A DNA stretch of 64,000 nucleotides from Saprospiraceae bacterium (GCA_016710625.1 JADJVK010000002.1:248001-312000); one strand, 5' to 3'. Shown: positions 48,882-57,435, numbered from the stretch's first letter. Translations and numbers: made by a program. The notes: a model not told the origin generated them from the letters alone.

Positions 48882-49242
48882 TTTTTTTATGAATTATTAA
48901 AAATTAAATTCAACAGACCTATTACAAATTGTGATAAATTATTAAAATGATAGTTCTTAATATGTTGATTATCAATACTCAATTTGTAGCTCGGGGATGA
49001 ACGTAATTCGATATACTTAAAACTGAAAATTATATCATGTCACACTATAATTAATATAGTTGTAAAAATATTTGTCAGAATTAAATCTCACCCATATCTT
49101 TGCATCGTCTTAAGGAAATAAAAATATAAAATCTTATTTTATTATTTCTTTCCAAAAATGTGCCATAAAAAGTTATTGTACGATAAAAGACAAAAATTAT
49201 TAATTATTACTATTTAACAAAAATTTTATAAACGCTATTTGT
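48882..49242. other. Divergent promoter region of the peptide cassette, 361 bp
   Basis: No convincing coding frame (only a 19-codon ATG frame at 49158). It holds the candidate promoter at 49071-49102 for the peptides and presumably an unlocated promoter for the HlyD gene. A long AT-rich leader (about 130 nt) would precede the first peptide. Confidence 0.5.
49071..49102 (+). promoter_or_regulatory. Bacteroidota-type promoter of the precursor peptides
   Basis: TTTG (49071-49074), 20-bp spacer, TATCTTTG (49095-49102): the best fit to the Bacteroidota -33/-7 consensus that I found in the window. Transcription from about 49109 would give a leader of about 134 nt before the first peptide ATG. Confidence 0.5.
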
Positions 49243-49458
49243 ATGAAAAAGTCCACATCAATTTTGAGTTTCTCTCAAAATTCAATAGATGCCTTAGTAA
49301 TTAAAGGAGGAAAATCTTTTATGTCTAATAACATCTGTTTTCAAAATTCATTAACAACGAAACTTAATAAACCAAGTTTTTTGGAAGTTGAGTTAGTTAT
49401 TTCTGATGATTCCACAGTTAAATCCACAGTTTGTGGAGGCCAACTAAAAAAGCCGTAA
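49243..49458 (+). CDS. Double-glycine precursor peptide 1
   Basis: 71 residues. The N-terminal leader (1-23) ends in the double-glycine site IDALVIKGG and is expected to be cut by the C39 peptidase encoded at 50009-52195. The predicted core is 48 residues (starting KSFMSNN) with Cys32 and Cys64, which could form a disulfide. The C-terminal part shares VISDDS and GQL-KP with peptide 2. No modification enzyme (LanM, radical SAM, YcaO) is encoded nearby, so the product is probably an unmodified, possibly disulfide-bonded peptide: bacteriocin or signal (inference). No Shine-Dalgarno sequence. Confidence 0.72.
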   Translation: MKKSTSILSFSQNSIDALVIKGGKSFMSNNICFQNSLTTKLNKPSFLEVELVISDDSTVKSTVCGGQLKKP

Positions 49459-49572
49459 ATTTCAACTAATTAAACACCTATATTTCCAAAGAACGCTAAT
49501 ATTCCCGTAGCACACTGACAGTATCAATAGAAAAAACAAACACATTTATTATTTAACAAACACATTATTGTA

Positions 49573-49791
49573 ATGAAAAAGAATATTCAAATGTTCCAGT
49601 CTTTTGCTGTGAACCAAACTGAAAATATTATTGGTGGAAGAGCATTCATAAGTTCTTCTTATTTAACTTCAAGTATTCTAAATAACACTCCTTCAAAAAT
49701 TTATGGTATTTGCAATGTTGAAACAGTGATTTCCGCTGATTCATCTGATCCTAAATGTTTAGGACAATTATTTAAACCGAAAGGCAATTAA
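49573..49791 (+). CDS. Double-glycine precursor peptide 2
   Basis: 72 residues. The leader (1-22) ends NQTENIIGG and the core of 50 residues begins RAFISSS. Cys47 and Cys62 are the only cysteines. The segment ETVISADSSDPKCLGQLFKP lines up with ELVISDDS...CGGQLKKP of peptide 1, with VIS at residues 52-54 in both, so the two are paralogues. Both are preceded by TATTTAACAAA (49550-49560 here, 49211-49221 for peptide 1). It lies 114 bp after peptide 1, in the same orientation, followed by a terminator at 49980. Confidence 0.72.
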   Translation: MKKNIQMFQSFAVNQTENIIGGRAFISSSYLTSSILNNTPSKIYGICNVETVISADSSDPKCLGQLFKPKGN

Positions 49792-49979
49792 ATAATAGAA
49801 TACCACGTTCCATGCTTAATTGATGTGTGAGTATATAAAACAAAATTCCTGAAGTGGAATGTTGTAGATGCTTTTTATAGAGATATAATCTTTATTATCA
49901 ATTAATTAATGATTATTTGAAAATAAAAATTAATTCAATATTCATTTATTGAACAATCTTTATGAAAAACAAACATTAT

Positions 49980-50007
49980 AAATGGGTTGCAGAAGTGTAA
50001 CCCATTT
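49980..50007. terminator. Intrinsic terminator between peptides and C39 exporter gene
   Basis: AAATGGGTT, 10-base loop, AACCCATTT: a 9-bp stem followed by TTT on the plus strand. It is 188 bp after the peptide 2 stop and touches the stop codon of the convergent exporter gene. The 188-bp stretch in between shows no further peptide gene. Confidence 0.75.
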
Positions 50008-50008
50008 T

Positions 50009-52195
50009 TTATTGCCCTAACTCCAGCTGGTTTTTAATCAAATGATAATAAGCTCCTTTTGATTGTATCAAAGTCTGATGGTTTCCTTCTTCAATAATTT
50101 CTCCATCTTCCAAAACAATGATTTTATCAGCATGAATAACTGTACTTAATCTGTGTGCTACTATTACTACCGTTTTCTGCACTAAAAAATCATTTAGATT
50201 ATCCATTATAATCATTTCATTATAAGCATCTAATGCATTTGTAGCTTCGTCAAATAAAATGATATTTGGGTTTTTGTAAATAGCTCTAGCAATAAGTAAC
50301 CTTTGTTTTTGACCCTGACTCAGTCCCAATCCTTCATCCCCGATTTTTGTAGCATAACTTATTGGAAGAGATTCAATAAAAGATTGAATATTCGCAATTT
50401 TTACTGCCTGAATTAACTTTTTTTGATCTACAAAATCAGTCCCTAAAGTAATATTTTTTTCAATAGAGTCATTAAAAATAAACCCTTCTTGCATTACTAC
50501 GCCGATTTGATCTCGCCAAATAGAATTTTTGATTTGATTTATGTTTGTACCACCAATTTTTATTGTCCCTTTGGTAGGTTGATAAAAATTTAAAATCAAT
50601 TTCAACAGAGAAGTTTTTCCACTGCCACTAGTTCCCACTATTGCCGTTGTCTTGCCATGAGGAATTACCAGATTGATATTTTTTAATACGGATGGGCTGG
50701 ATTCACCTCCATATTTTAATTGCACATTTTCAAAAATAATATCTTGATTTTCAGGTATATGTGTATGAAATTCTCCAATATCTTCAAGTTGCTGACTATT
50801 TTGAATATCATCCAATCTTTCTAAAGATATCTTTGCTTCTTGCCAGTTTTGGATGAAAGAAACAAATGCTTCCAATGGACTATTCAATTGACCTATAATG
50901 TATTGCATCGAAAGCATCATTCCTAAAGTCAATTTGCCATCGATAACTAATTTTGCTGCTACTATTGTGATGGAGATATTTTTTATTTCATTAATCAAAT
51001 TTGCACCTGCTCTTTGATATTGGTCAGTGGCGAGAAATTGAATATTAATTCGGAAAAGTTTTGTTTGTATATATTCCCATCTCCACCTTTTCTGCCTTTC
51101 AGCATTGTGGAGTTTTATTTCTTTTATTCCATTTATTATTTGAAGTAATTGAGATTGATTTGCAGACATTTGTTCGAATCTTTTATAGTCGAGTAAACGC
51201 CTTTTTTTCATAAAATAAAACAACCACAAAATGTCTAATGCGGTGAATACCAGAAAAATAAAGAATATTTTCAGGGAATATACTGAAAGGACAAAGCCGA
51301 AAATAACTAGATTGAAAAAAGAAAAGAAAGTGAGCAATGCGGATGAAGTTAAAAATTGCTCAATTCTATGGTTATCGCTAATTCTTTGTAAAAGGTCGCC
51401 AGTCATTTTCTTTTCAAAATAACTGACGGGCAATTTCATTAATTTAATTAAAAAATCTGAAATTAAATGAATATTTATCCTTGTCCCAATATGCAGTAAA
51501 ATCCATCCTCTGAGAAACTCTATTGATAATTTTCCGATAAATAACATGACACTTGCAATCAAAATGATATATACAAAGTCAATGTCCTTATGTTGAATAC
51601 CCGTATCAACAAGTGATTGAGTCAAAAATGGAAAACTTAATTGTATGCAACTGCCTACCAAAAGCCCAAGTAAAAGCTGGATTATCAGTCTTTTATAAGG
51701 AAGTAAATATTTGAAAATATTACTTTTCGAATTGGTCTCAACTACAGAGTCTGAAGTGTAAAACTCTGGACTTGGTTCTAATAACAATAAAATTCCATTT
51801 GGGATTCCCTCAATTTCTTCTACTGCCCAGGATTGTAAAAATTCGGCTTTTGATAGTTTTAATATTTCTTTCGCAGGATCGCCAATAGTGATTTCATTTT
51901 CTTTTACTTGATAAATCACTACAAAATGTTCTTGATTCCAATGAGCGATACAGGGTAGGGGAACCTCATTCAATAATTGAGAAAAACTTAACTTGACGGC
52001 AAGGGATCGAATACCAATTTTTTCGGCAGCTTCTCCAATATCAGCAAAACTTACCCCTTCTCTTGTTAGGTGGGTGATATCTCGAAGGTGCTCAATAGGA
52101 TAGCTTTTTCCATAATAGCTCGTTATCATACGTAGGCAAGTAGCCCCGCAATCCATAGCGTCATGTTGCTTGAAAAATGGAAATTTTTTTGCCAT
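50009..52195 (-). CDS. Peptidase-containing ABC exporter (C39 PCAT)
   Basis: 728 residues. N-terminal C39 cysteine protease domain (1-140) with catalytic Cys16 (DAMDCGATC), His90 (NQEHFVVIY) and Asp106 (IGDPAKE), so the leader peptidase looks active. Six TM helices lie at about 170-430. The nucleotide-binding domain has Walker A VGTSGSGKTS, signature LSQGQKQR, Walker B IILFDEATNALD and H-loop VAHRLS. It should cleave double-glycine leaders and export the peptide, with the HlyD adaptor and a TolC-like channel. The two adjacent precursor peptides are the obvious cargo. Confidence 0.95.
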   Translation of the reverse strand: MAKKFPFFKQHDAMDCGATCLRMITSYYGKSYPIEHLRDITHLTREGVSFADIGEAAEKIGIRSLAVKLSFSQLLNEVPLPCIAHWNQEHFVVIYQVKENEITIGDPAKEILKLSKAEFLQSWAVEEIEGIPNGILLLLEPSPEFYTSDSVVETNSKSNIFKYLLPYKRLIIQLLLGLLVGSCIQLSFPFLTQSLVDTGIQHKDIDFVYIILIASVMLFIGKLSIEFLRGWILLHIGTRINIHLISDFLIKLMKLPVSYFEKKMTGDLLQRISDNHRIEQFLTSSALLTFFSFFNLVIFGFVLSVYSLKIFFIFLVFTALDILWLFYFMKKRRLLDYKRFEQMSANQSQLLQIINGIKEIKLHNAERQKRWRWEYIQTKLFRINIQFLATDQYQRAGANLINEIKNISITIVAAKLVIDGKLTLGMMLSMQYIIGQLNSPLEAFVSFIQNWQEAKISLERLDDIQNSQQLEDIGEFHTHIPENQDIIFENVQLKYGGESSPSVLKNINLVIPHGKTTAIVGTSGSGKTSLLKLILNFYQPTKGTIKIGGTNINQIKNSIWRDQIGVVMQEGFIFNDSIEKNITLGTDFVDQKKLIQAVKIANIQSFIESLPISYATKIGDEGLGLSQGQKQRLLIARAIYKNPNIILFDEATNALDAYNEMIIMDNLNDFLVQKTVVIVAHRLSTVIHADKIIVLEDGEIIEEGNHQTLIQSKGAYYHLIKNQLELGQ

Positions 52196-52295
52196 TACTT
52201 ATTGATATTCAATGATTACTAATCAATAAGTAAGCCAATAATAAATATTAAAATAATAATTATCTGTACTGAAATGACTTTCAGGAACCTATAAA

Positions 52296-52613
52296 TTACA
52301 TTAATCCAAAGAGTTTTGCATATTTTAATAATTCTCCTTGATTATCGAATTTTACTTTCCCTGTCATCACTGCCATCATGGGGTTGATAGATTTGTTCAA
52401 GATACCCTCTAAATTTTTATCAGTTGAACGAACTGTACATTTAGGTTCGCCTTCAAGTTGATTTGTTACAGTACATTTGCCATCTGAAACATTCACTGTG
52501 AAATTACCACCATCTTCTCCTTCAATTATAAAGTGGAAACAAGTTGTTTTGTCTCCAATAATATCAGCATTTAATTTTTCGGGTAAACTTAACAAAAATG
52601 ATTTTGCTGTCAT
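52296..52613 (-). CDS. SCP2 sterol-binding-domain protein
   Basis: 105 residues from the ATG at 52613; the TTG one codon earlier is not needed. The whole protein is an SCP2-type fold (FHFIIEGEDGGNFTVNVSDG; KCTVRSTDKNLEGILNKSIN; MTGKVKFDNQGELLKYAKLF). It probably binds a lipid or acyl-CoA in the cytoplasm. It follows the phosphoesterase gene by about 3 bp, an apparent two-gene operon. Confidence 0.87.
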   Translation of the reverse strand: MTAKSFLLSLPEKLNADIIGDKTTCFHFIIEGEDGGNFTVNVSDGKCTVTNQLEGEPKCTVRSTDKNLEGILNKSINPMMAVMTGKVKFDNQGELLKYAKLFGLM

Positions 52614-52616
52614 CAA

Positions 52617-53117
52617 TTATTTCTTTTTAGCTCCCAATTCTACAATTTGCATATTGGAAATATGATTATCTTTAATTTCAAATTTCAATAGTGTTCTTAT
52701 TTGGTGAATGCCATATATTCCGCAAGATCCAGGATTTAAGTGCAATAATTGTAATTCTTTGTCATATATAACTTTCAGAATATGAGAATGTCCGCAAATG
52801 AAAATATCTGGTCGGAGTGTTTGTAGTTTCTTTTTAATTTTAGCAGTATATCTGCCTGGATAGCCGCCAATATGAATCATCCACACCTTTTTTCCTTCAA
52901 TCTCAAATATCAATTCTTCTTTATATTCTGCTCTAGCTTCGTGGTTGTCTATATTTCCCCAGACTGCTCTGAGTGGTTTTATCGCTTTAATTTTATCACA
53001 AACTGATAAATTGCCAATATCACCAGCATGCCAAACTTCATCACAGTCCTCCATCTGTTTTAAGATGGAGTCATCCATATAACTATGTGTATCGGAAAGT
53101 AATAATATTTTTGCCAT
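52617..53117 (-). CDS. YfcE/MJ0936-type metallophosphoesterase
   Basis: About 166 residues from the ATG at 53117 (MAKILLLSDTHS); an in-frame start 11 codons upstream (53150) would put a non-conserved tail before the first motif. Metal-binding motifs in order are LLSDTHS, HAGDIGN, WGNIDNH, MIHIGGYPGR and CGHSHILK, followed by NPGSCG. These form the dinuclear site of the calcineurin-like family. Substrate is likely a phosphodiester; physiological role unknown. Confidence 0.9.
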   Translation of the reverse strand: MAKILLLSDTHSYMDDSILKQMEDCDEVWHAGDIGNLSVCDKIKAIKPLRAVWGNIDNHEARAEYKEELIFEIEGKKVWMIHIGGYPGRYTAKIKKKLQTLRPDIFICGHSHILKVIYDKELQLLHLNPGSCGIYGIHQIRTLLKFEIKDNHISNMQIVELGAKKK

Positions 53118-53177
53118 TAAAACTATTTGCAAACAAAGATAATGGCTCATAATTTATTTTGAGGCTAAATTTTAAAT

Positions 53178-53185
53178 TACTTTTG
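53178..53185 (+). promoter_or_regulatory. TAnnTTTG -7 box of the Lrp/AsnC gene
   Basis: TACTTTTG overlaps the upstream GTG at 53185 and lies 62 bp before the ATG at 53248. If used, it rules out the upstream start and supports the shorter protein. Confidence 0.35.
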
Positions 53186-53247
53186 TGGATATAAAATTGA
53201 CTTTTTTTCAAGTAAATATTTTTTTAAAAGCAAAAAAGCGAAAAAAA

Positions 53248-53706
53248 ATGGATAGCTTAGACCTGAAAATATTGAATATAATACAGCAAGATAGTACGCT
53301 ATCAATGAAGGAAATTGCCGCAAAAGTGGGCTTGACTTATACACCAACCTATGAAAGAATCAAAAATTTGGAAGAAGCTGGGGTGATCGTTGGCAGGCCT
53401 ACTTTATTGAATCCGAGTAAGATAGGAATAAAATTGTTTGTCTATTGCAATATTACTTTGAAAGAACAATCTAAAAAATATTTATTGGAATTCGAAAAAA
53501 TGGTCAGTGATATTCCTGAAATTATGGAAGTCATAAGTCTATCTGGTAATTATGATTATATGTTGAAAATAGCGACTAAAGACATTGAATCTTACAATGA
53601 TTTTTTGATGAATAAGTTGGCAAATATCCCGAATATTGGAAATTATCACAGTAATATTGTGATGAATATCGTGAAATCTAAAACAGATTATTACATAGCT
53701 GAATAA
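53248..53706 (+). CDS. Lrp/AsnC-family transcriptional regulator
   Basis: About 152 residues from MDSLDLKILNIIQQDSTLSM; the GTG 21 codons upstream would add a basic, non-conserved stretch and overlaps a promoter box. The helix-turn-helix is MKEIAAKVGLTYTPTYERIK and the C-terminal RAM effector domain runs from about 65 (LSGNYDYMLKIATKDIESYN). It is convergent with argB at 4 bp. Lrp/AsnC proteins sense amino acids, so regulation of the adjacent arginine genes is plausible but not shown. Confidence 0.92.
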   Translation: MDSLDLKILNIIQQDSTLSMKEIAAKVGLTYTPTYERIKNLEEAGVIVGRPTLLNPSKIGIKLFVYCNITLKEQSKKYLLEFEKMVSDIPEIMEVISLSGNYDYMLKIATKDIESYNDFLMNKLANIPNIGNYHSNIVMNIVKSKTDYYIAE

Positions 53707-53709
53707 AAT

Positions 53710-54498
53710 TTACAGAATTATTTTGGTGCCATTGAGATTTTCCATCGTTGCATTTATAGCTAAAGCATGACAAATATGGATGTTTTGAACGCCTTTTTTT
53801 GCAGCATCGAAAGCATTTTCTAATTTCGGGAGCATCCCTTTGGAAATAATTCCATTTTCTTTAAGTTTCATATATTTTTTTTCATCAAGAATGGAAATTA
53901 TTGAATTTTCAGCTTCAATATCTTCTAATACGCCATTTTTTTCAAAACAAAAAGTAAGGGAAATATCAAATAAAGCAGCTAAGTTAATAGCGAAAGCCGT
54001 AGCCATCGAATCAGCATTAGTATTGAGTAGATTACCATTTTGATCATGGGTGATAGGGCAAATAACGGGTGTCAATCCATTGTTAATCAGTAAATTAATT
54101 AGGGTGGTATTTACTCCATTTTCAGCAACTACCCCAACAAAACCATAATCCAAAGCACCTTTTTTTTTAATTTCACTTCTTACCAAGTTGCCATCGGCGC
54201 CACTCAAGCCAATAGCATTGCAAGATTTGCTTTGAAGTTTTGAAACAATGTTTTTATTCACTAATCCACCATAGACCATTGTAATAATTTTCAAGGTTTC
54301 GGCATCTGTAATTCTTCTTCCATCCACTAAATGTTGTTGTATTCCAAGTCTTTCTGCTATGTCGGTTGCTATTTTGCCACCGCCATGAATCAATATTTTT
54401 GAATCATGAATTGAATGAAATTTATCTAGAAAAATATCCATTTCTTTTTCATTATCAATGATATTCCCACCGATTTTAAGAATGTGCAGTTTTTTCAT
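53710..54498 (-). CDS. argB: Acetylglutamate kinase (N-acyl-glutamate kinase)
   Basis: 262 residues. KIGGNIID, ILIHGGGKIATDIAERLG, VDGRRITD, IGLSGADGNLV and NTNADSMATAFA are the family motifs for ATP and N-acyl-glutamate binding. It phosphorylates the acylated glutamate in arginine synthesis. In Bacteroides and relatives this route uses N-succinyl instead of N-acetyl intermediates, so the acyl group is not certain from sequence. It overlaps argD by 23 bp, indicating translational coupling. It is the last gene of the GNAT-argC-argD-argB operon. Confidence 0.93.
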   Translation of the reverse strand: MKKLHILKIGGNIIDNEKEMDIFLDKFHSIHDSKILIHGGGKIATDIAERLGIQQHLVDGRRITDAETLKIITMVYGGLVNKNIVSKLQSKSCNAIGLSGADGNLVRSEIKKKGALDYGFVGVVAENGVNTTLINLLINNGLTPVICPITHDQNGNLLNTNADSMATAFAINLAALFDISLTFCFEKNGVLEDIEAENSIISILDEKKYMKLKENGIISKGMLPKLENAFDAAKKGVQNIHICHALAINATMENLNGTKIIL

Positions 54499-55624
54499 AT
54501 TCTTTTAAAATTGACTTGAAAGCTGTAATGAAAATGTCGATTTCTGTTTTAGTTACTGCAAGTGAAGGCAAAATTCTTATCGTATTTTTATTGGATGAAG
54601 AACCAGTAAAAATGTGCTCTTTGAATAATAATTCTTTTCTAATTTCTGCACAAGGAAAATCTAATTCGATTCCGATCATCAGCCCCAAGGCTCTGATTTC
54701 TTTGATAAATTTTGTATTTTTTAATTGACTACATAAGTAGGCTCCCATTTTTTCTGCATTTGCAACTAGCTGCTCATTTTCAATAACATCTAAAACAGAT
54801 ATTGCTGCAGCACATGCTAAATGATTCCCGCCAAAAGTCGTCCCTATCATTTCTTTTTTAGCATTAATTTTCGGATGAATTAAAACTCCTGCAACTGGGA
54901 ACCCATTCCCCATTCCTTTGGCGATAGTAATAATATCTGGTTGAATATCTGCATGTTGGTGTGCAAAAAACTTTCCAGATCGCCCATAACCGGATTGAAC
55001 TTCATCCAAGATTAGGAGTACGCCAAGTTCATTGCATTTATTTTGAATTGTTTTTAAAAAATTATTGGTCGGAATGTTTACACCACCTACTCCCTGAATG
55101 CCTTCGATAATTACAGCGGCATAAGAATCATCTATTTCGTTTTCAAATGCTTCTAAGTCGTTGAAAGGCAATATTTTGACATTGTTATTTTCATTTACTG
55201 GAGCAACAATGTTTGGATTGTCGGTCAACGCAACTGCCAGCGATGTTCTGCCATGAAATGATTTGGAGAAGGACATTATTTCTTTTCTCCCATTTTGAAA
55301 GGAAGCTAGTTTAAAGGCATTTTCATTCGCTTCTGCCCCAGAATTGCACAAAAACAAATCGTAGCTTTCACATCCCGATATTTTTCCCAATTTCTCTGCC
55401 AATTCATCTTGTAAAGATATTTTTATTGAATTGGAATAAAATCCTATTTTTTGAATTTGATCACAAATAGATTTGACGTAAGTAGGATGACTATGACCAA
55501 TTGAAATGACAGCATGACCACCATACATATCTAAATATTGCTGACCATTCGAATCCCAAAGATTTGAACCTAAGCCTTTTACGATTTCAATATCAAAAAT
55601 AGAATATACATCGAATAACTTCAT
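54476..55624 (-). CDS. argD: Acetylornithine aminotransferase
   Basis: 382 residues, PLP-dependent class III aminotransferase. PLP lysine is Lys236 (IAKGMGNGFPVAGV), with Asp207 (LDEVQ) contacting the pyridine nitrogen and NSGAEAN for phosphate binding. It transfers an amino group from glutamate to N-acyl-glutamate semialdehyde. It lies 2 bp after argC and overlaps argB by 23 bp. Confidence 0.93.
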   Translation of the reverse strand: MKLFDVYSIFDIEIVKGLGSNLWDSNGQQYLDMYGGHAVISIGHSHPTYVKSICDQIQKIGFYSNSIKISLQDELAEKLGKISGCESYDLFLCNSGAEANENAFKLASFQNGRKEIMSFSKSFHGRTSLAVALTDNPNIVAPVNENNNVKILPFNDLEAFENEIDDSYAAVIIEGIQGVGGVNIPTNNFLKTIQNKCNELGVLLILDEVQSGYGRSGKFFAHQHADIQPDIITIAKGMGNGFPVAGVLIHPKINAKKEMIGTTFGGNHLACAAAISVLDVIENEQLVANAEKMGAYLCSQLKNTKFIKEIRALGLMIGIELDFPCAEIRKELLFKEHIFTGSSSNKNTIRILPSLAVTKTEIDIFITAFKSILKEYEKTAHS

Positions 55625-55626
55625 AT

Positions 55627-56595
55627 TTAAAATGCTGTCGCTTTTAGTTTTAGACCAGTAGTCTCATCTAGTCCAAATTGTAAATTCATATTTTGCACTG
55701 CCTGACCAGATGCACCTTTTATCAAATTATCAATCATGCTGATTATCAATAATTTATTTTCGTGTTTTTCCAAGTAGATTATACACTTGTTCGTATTCAC
55801 CACTTGTTTTAAGTCAATATTTTTTTCCGAAATATGAACAAAAGGGTGGTTGACGTAGTAATTTGAATATAAAGTGATTAGAGATTCTATCGGCATATCA
55901 TTTTCTAAAACAATGGATGTGAAAATACCTCTTGTAAATGCACCTCTTTGGGGAATCATTGAAATATCTGCTGCAAAATCGGGCTGAAGTTCCTTTAAAG
56001 TTTGATGAATTTCGCCCAAATGTTGATGAGTAAATGGTTTGTAAATGCTCAAATTATTTTGTCTCCAGCTAAAGTGACTTGTTTCAGATAGCCCAATTCC
56101 AGCACCAGTAGACCCTGTAGTGGATTGAATATTGATTTGATTTTTCAATAAACCTTGAACTGCTAATGGAATCAGAGCCAATTGTATTGAGGTGGCAAAA
56201 CATCCTGGGTTTGCAATGTTTTTTGCAGTTTTAATTTTTTCTCTATTGAATTCTGGTAAACCATAGATAAAGTTGCTTTCATCATTAGTTTTTAATCTGA
56301 AATCTGCACTTAAATCAATGATTTTGATGTTTTTAGCAATATTTTTAACAATATCTTTTGCAGCTCCATGAGCAACACAAAGGAAAATGACATCCACATC
56401 AGATTGCATCGAATCTACAAATTGTAGATTTGTATCACCGATTAAATCAGTATGTACAGCTGCAATACTTTTCACAGCTTGACTTCTGCTTTGAACAAAT
56501 GCAATTTCTACTCCTGAATGATTGATTAAAATTCGGATTAATTCTCCACCAGTATAACCTGCTCCTCCAACTATTCCAACTCTAATTTTTTTCAT
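55627..56595 (-). CDS. argC: N-acetyl-gamma-glutamyl-phosphate reductase
   Basis: 322 residues. The NADP-binding GAGYTGGEL (11-19) and catalytic Cys132 in NPGCFAT, with SADFRL and RGIFTSI, identify ArgC, which reduces N-acyl-glutamyl phosphate to the semialdehyde. It starts 2 bp after the GNAT gene stop and is followed at 2 bp by argD. argG and the transcarbamylase gene often found in this operon in other Bacteroidota are missing from this cluster. Confidence 0.95.
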   Translation of the reverse strand: MKKIRVGIVGGAGYTGGELIRILINHSGVEIAFVQSRSQAVKSIAAVHTDLIGDTNLQFVDSMQSDVDVIFLCVAHGAAKDIVKNIAKNIKIIDLSADFRLKTNDESNFIYGLPEFNREKIKTAKNIANPGCFATSIQLALIPLAVQGLLKNQINIQSTTGSTGAGIGLSETSHFSWRQNNLSIYKPFTHQHLGEIHQTLKELQPDFAADISMIPQRGAFTRGIFTSIVLENDMPIESLITLYSNYYVNHPFVHISEKNIDLKQVVNTNKCIIYLEKHENKLLIISMIDNLIKGASGQAVQNMNLQFGLDETTGLKLKATAF

Positions 56596-56597
56596 TT

Positions 56598-57182
56598 TTA
56601 GAAGGTGAATTTTTTAGTTGCAAATTTTGCATTACTATTTTTAGCTGCAGCCGATGGATCGTATAACATACTCGTACAAAGGCAGTTTTTGAAATTTTTA
56701 TTTTCTAGAATTGAGTAATTGATACAACTTTTGCAGCCATTCCAAAACTGCTGGTCTTGAGTTAGTTCAGAATAGGTTACTGGCTCAAACCCCAATTCTG
56801 AGTTGATTTTCATCACTGGTAAACCAGTAGTTAATCCAAAAATTTTAGAATTTGGAAATTTGGTTTTTGATAATTCAAATATCTTTTCTTTGATCTGCTT
56901 AGCTAGTCCTAATTTTCTAAATTCTGGAGCAACTATCAAACCAGAATTTGCGATATAAGCATCTGATTGCCAAGATTCTATATAGCAAAAACCAGCCCAT
57001 TGGTTATCTAATGTTAATGCAATAACTGCAAACCCATTTAGAATTTTTTCTTCAATATAATCAATATTTCTTTTAGAAATTCCAGTACCTCTGACTTTCG
57101 CTGAAGATTCAATTTCTTCTATAATTGATTTGCTATAATTTAAATGGGTATAATTTGCAATTTCAATTTTAAAATTACTCAT
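56598..57182 (-). CDS. GNAT acyltransferase, probable N-acyl-glutamate synthase
   Basis: 194 residues. The GNAT acyl-CoA-binding core is FRKLGLAKQIKEKIFELS (88-105), followed by GLTTGLPVMKINSELGFEPV. A Cys-rich C-terminal part holds Cys150, Cys153, Cys167 and Cys169 (GCKSC and NCLC), a likely metal site. The gene opens the argCDB operon, 2 bp before argC, the position where Bacteroidota commonly carry a GNAT protein like this instead of ArgA or ArgJ. Assignment as the glutamate N-acyltransferase is by context and family resemblance, not by a diagnostic residue. Confidence 0.82.
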   Translation of the reverse strand: MSNFKIEIANYTHLNYSKSIIEEIESSAKVRGTGISKRNIDYIEEKILNGFAVIALTLDNQWAGFCYIESWQSDAYIANSGLIVAPEFRKLGLAKQIKEKIFELSKTKFPNSKIFGLTTGLPVMKINSELGFEPVTYSELTQDQQFWNGCKSCINYSILENKNFKNCLCTSMLYDPSAAAKNSNAKFATKKFTF

Positions 57183-57435
57183 TATTTAATTTTTTTGCAA
57201 ATATAGAATATAAAAGATAAAATATCTAAAATATATTATTAAAAAGGATTAATATTGTTTGAATTATTAAGTTATTTAGATTGAATTAGTTTGATTGTGT
57301 AGTTTAATGGACAATAAGATTTCATTTTATCTGTTTTAATAGTTCAATGGAAGTTAAAGAAGTTAATTGTGGAGTTTCAAAACAAAGTATTTTCGTTTTA
57401 AATCTAATAAGTTTATAATTCTTCAATCAAAATAT

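Noticed and set aside
49158..49217. 19-codon ATG frame upstream of peptide 1 as a third precursor peptide
   Set aside because: Too short, with no double-glycine leader and no resemblance to the other two peptides.
53185..53247. Upstream GTG start for the Lrp/AsnC gene
   Set aside because: It adds a basic non-conserved stretch and overlaps a TAnnTTTG box; the ATG at 53248 fits the family start.
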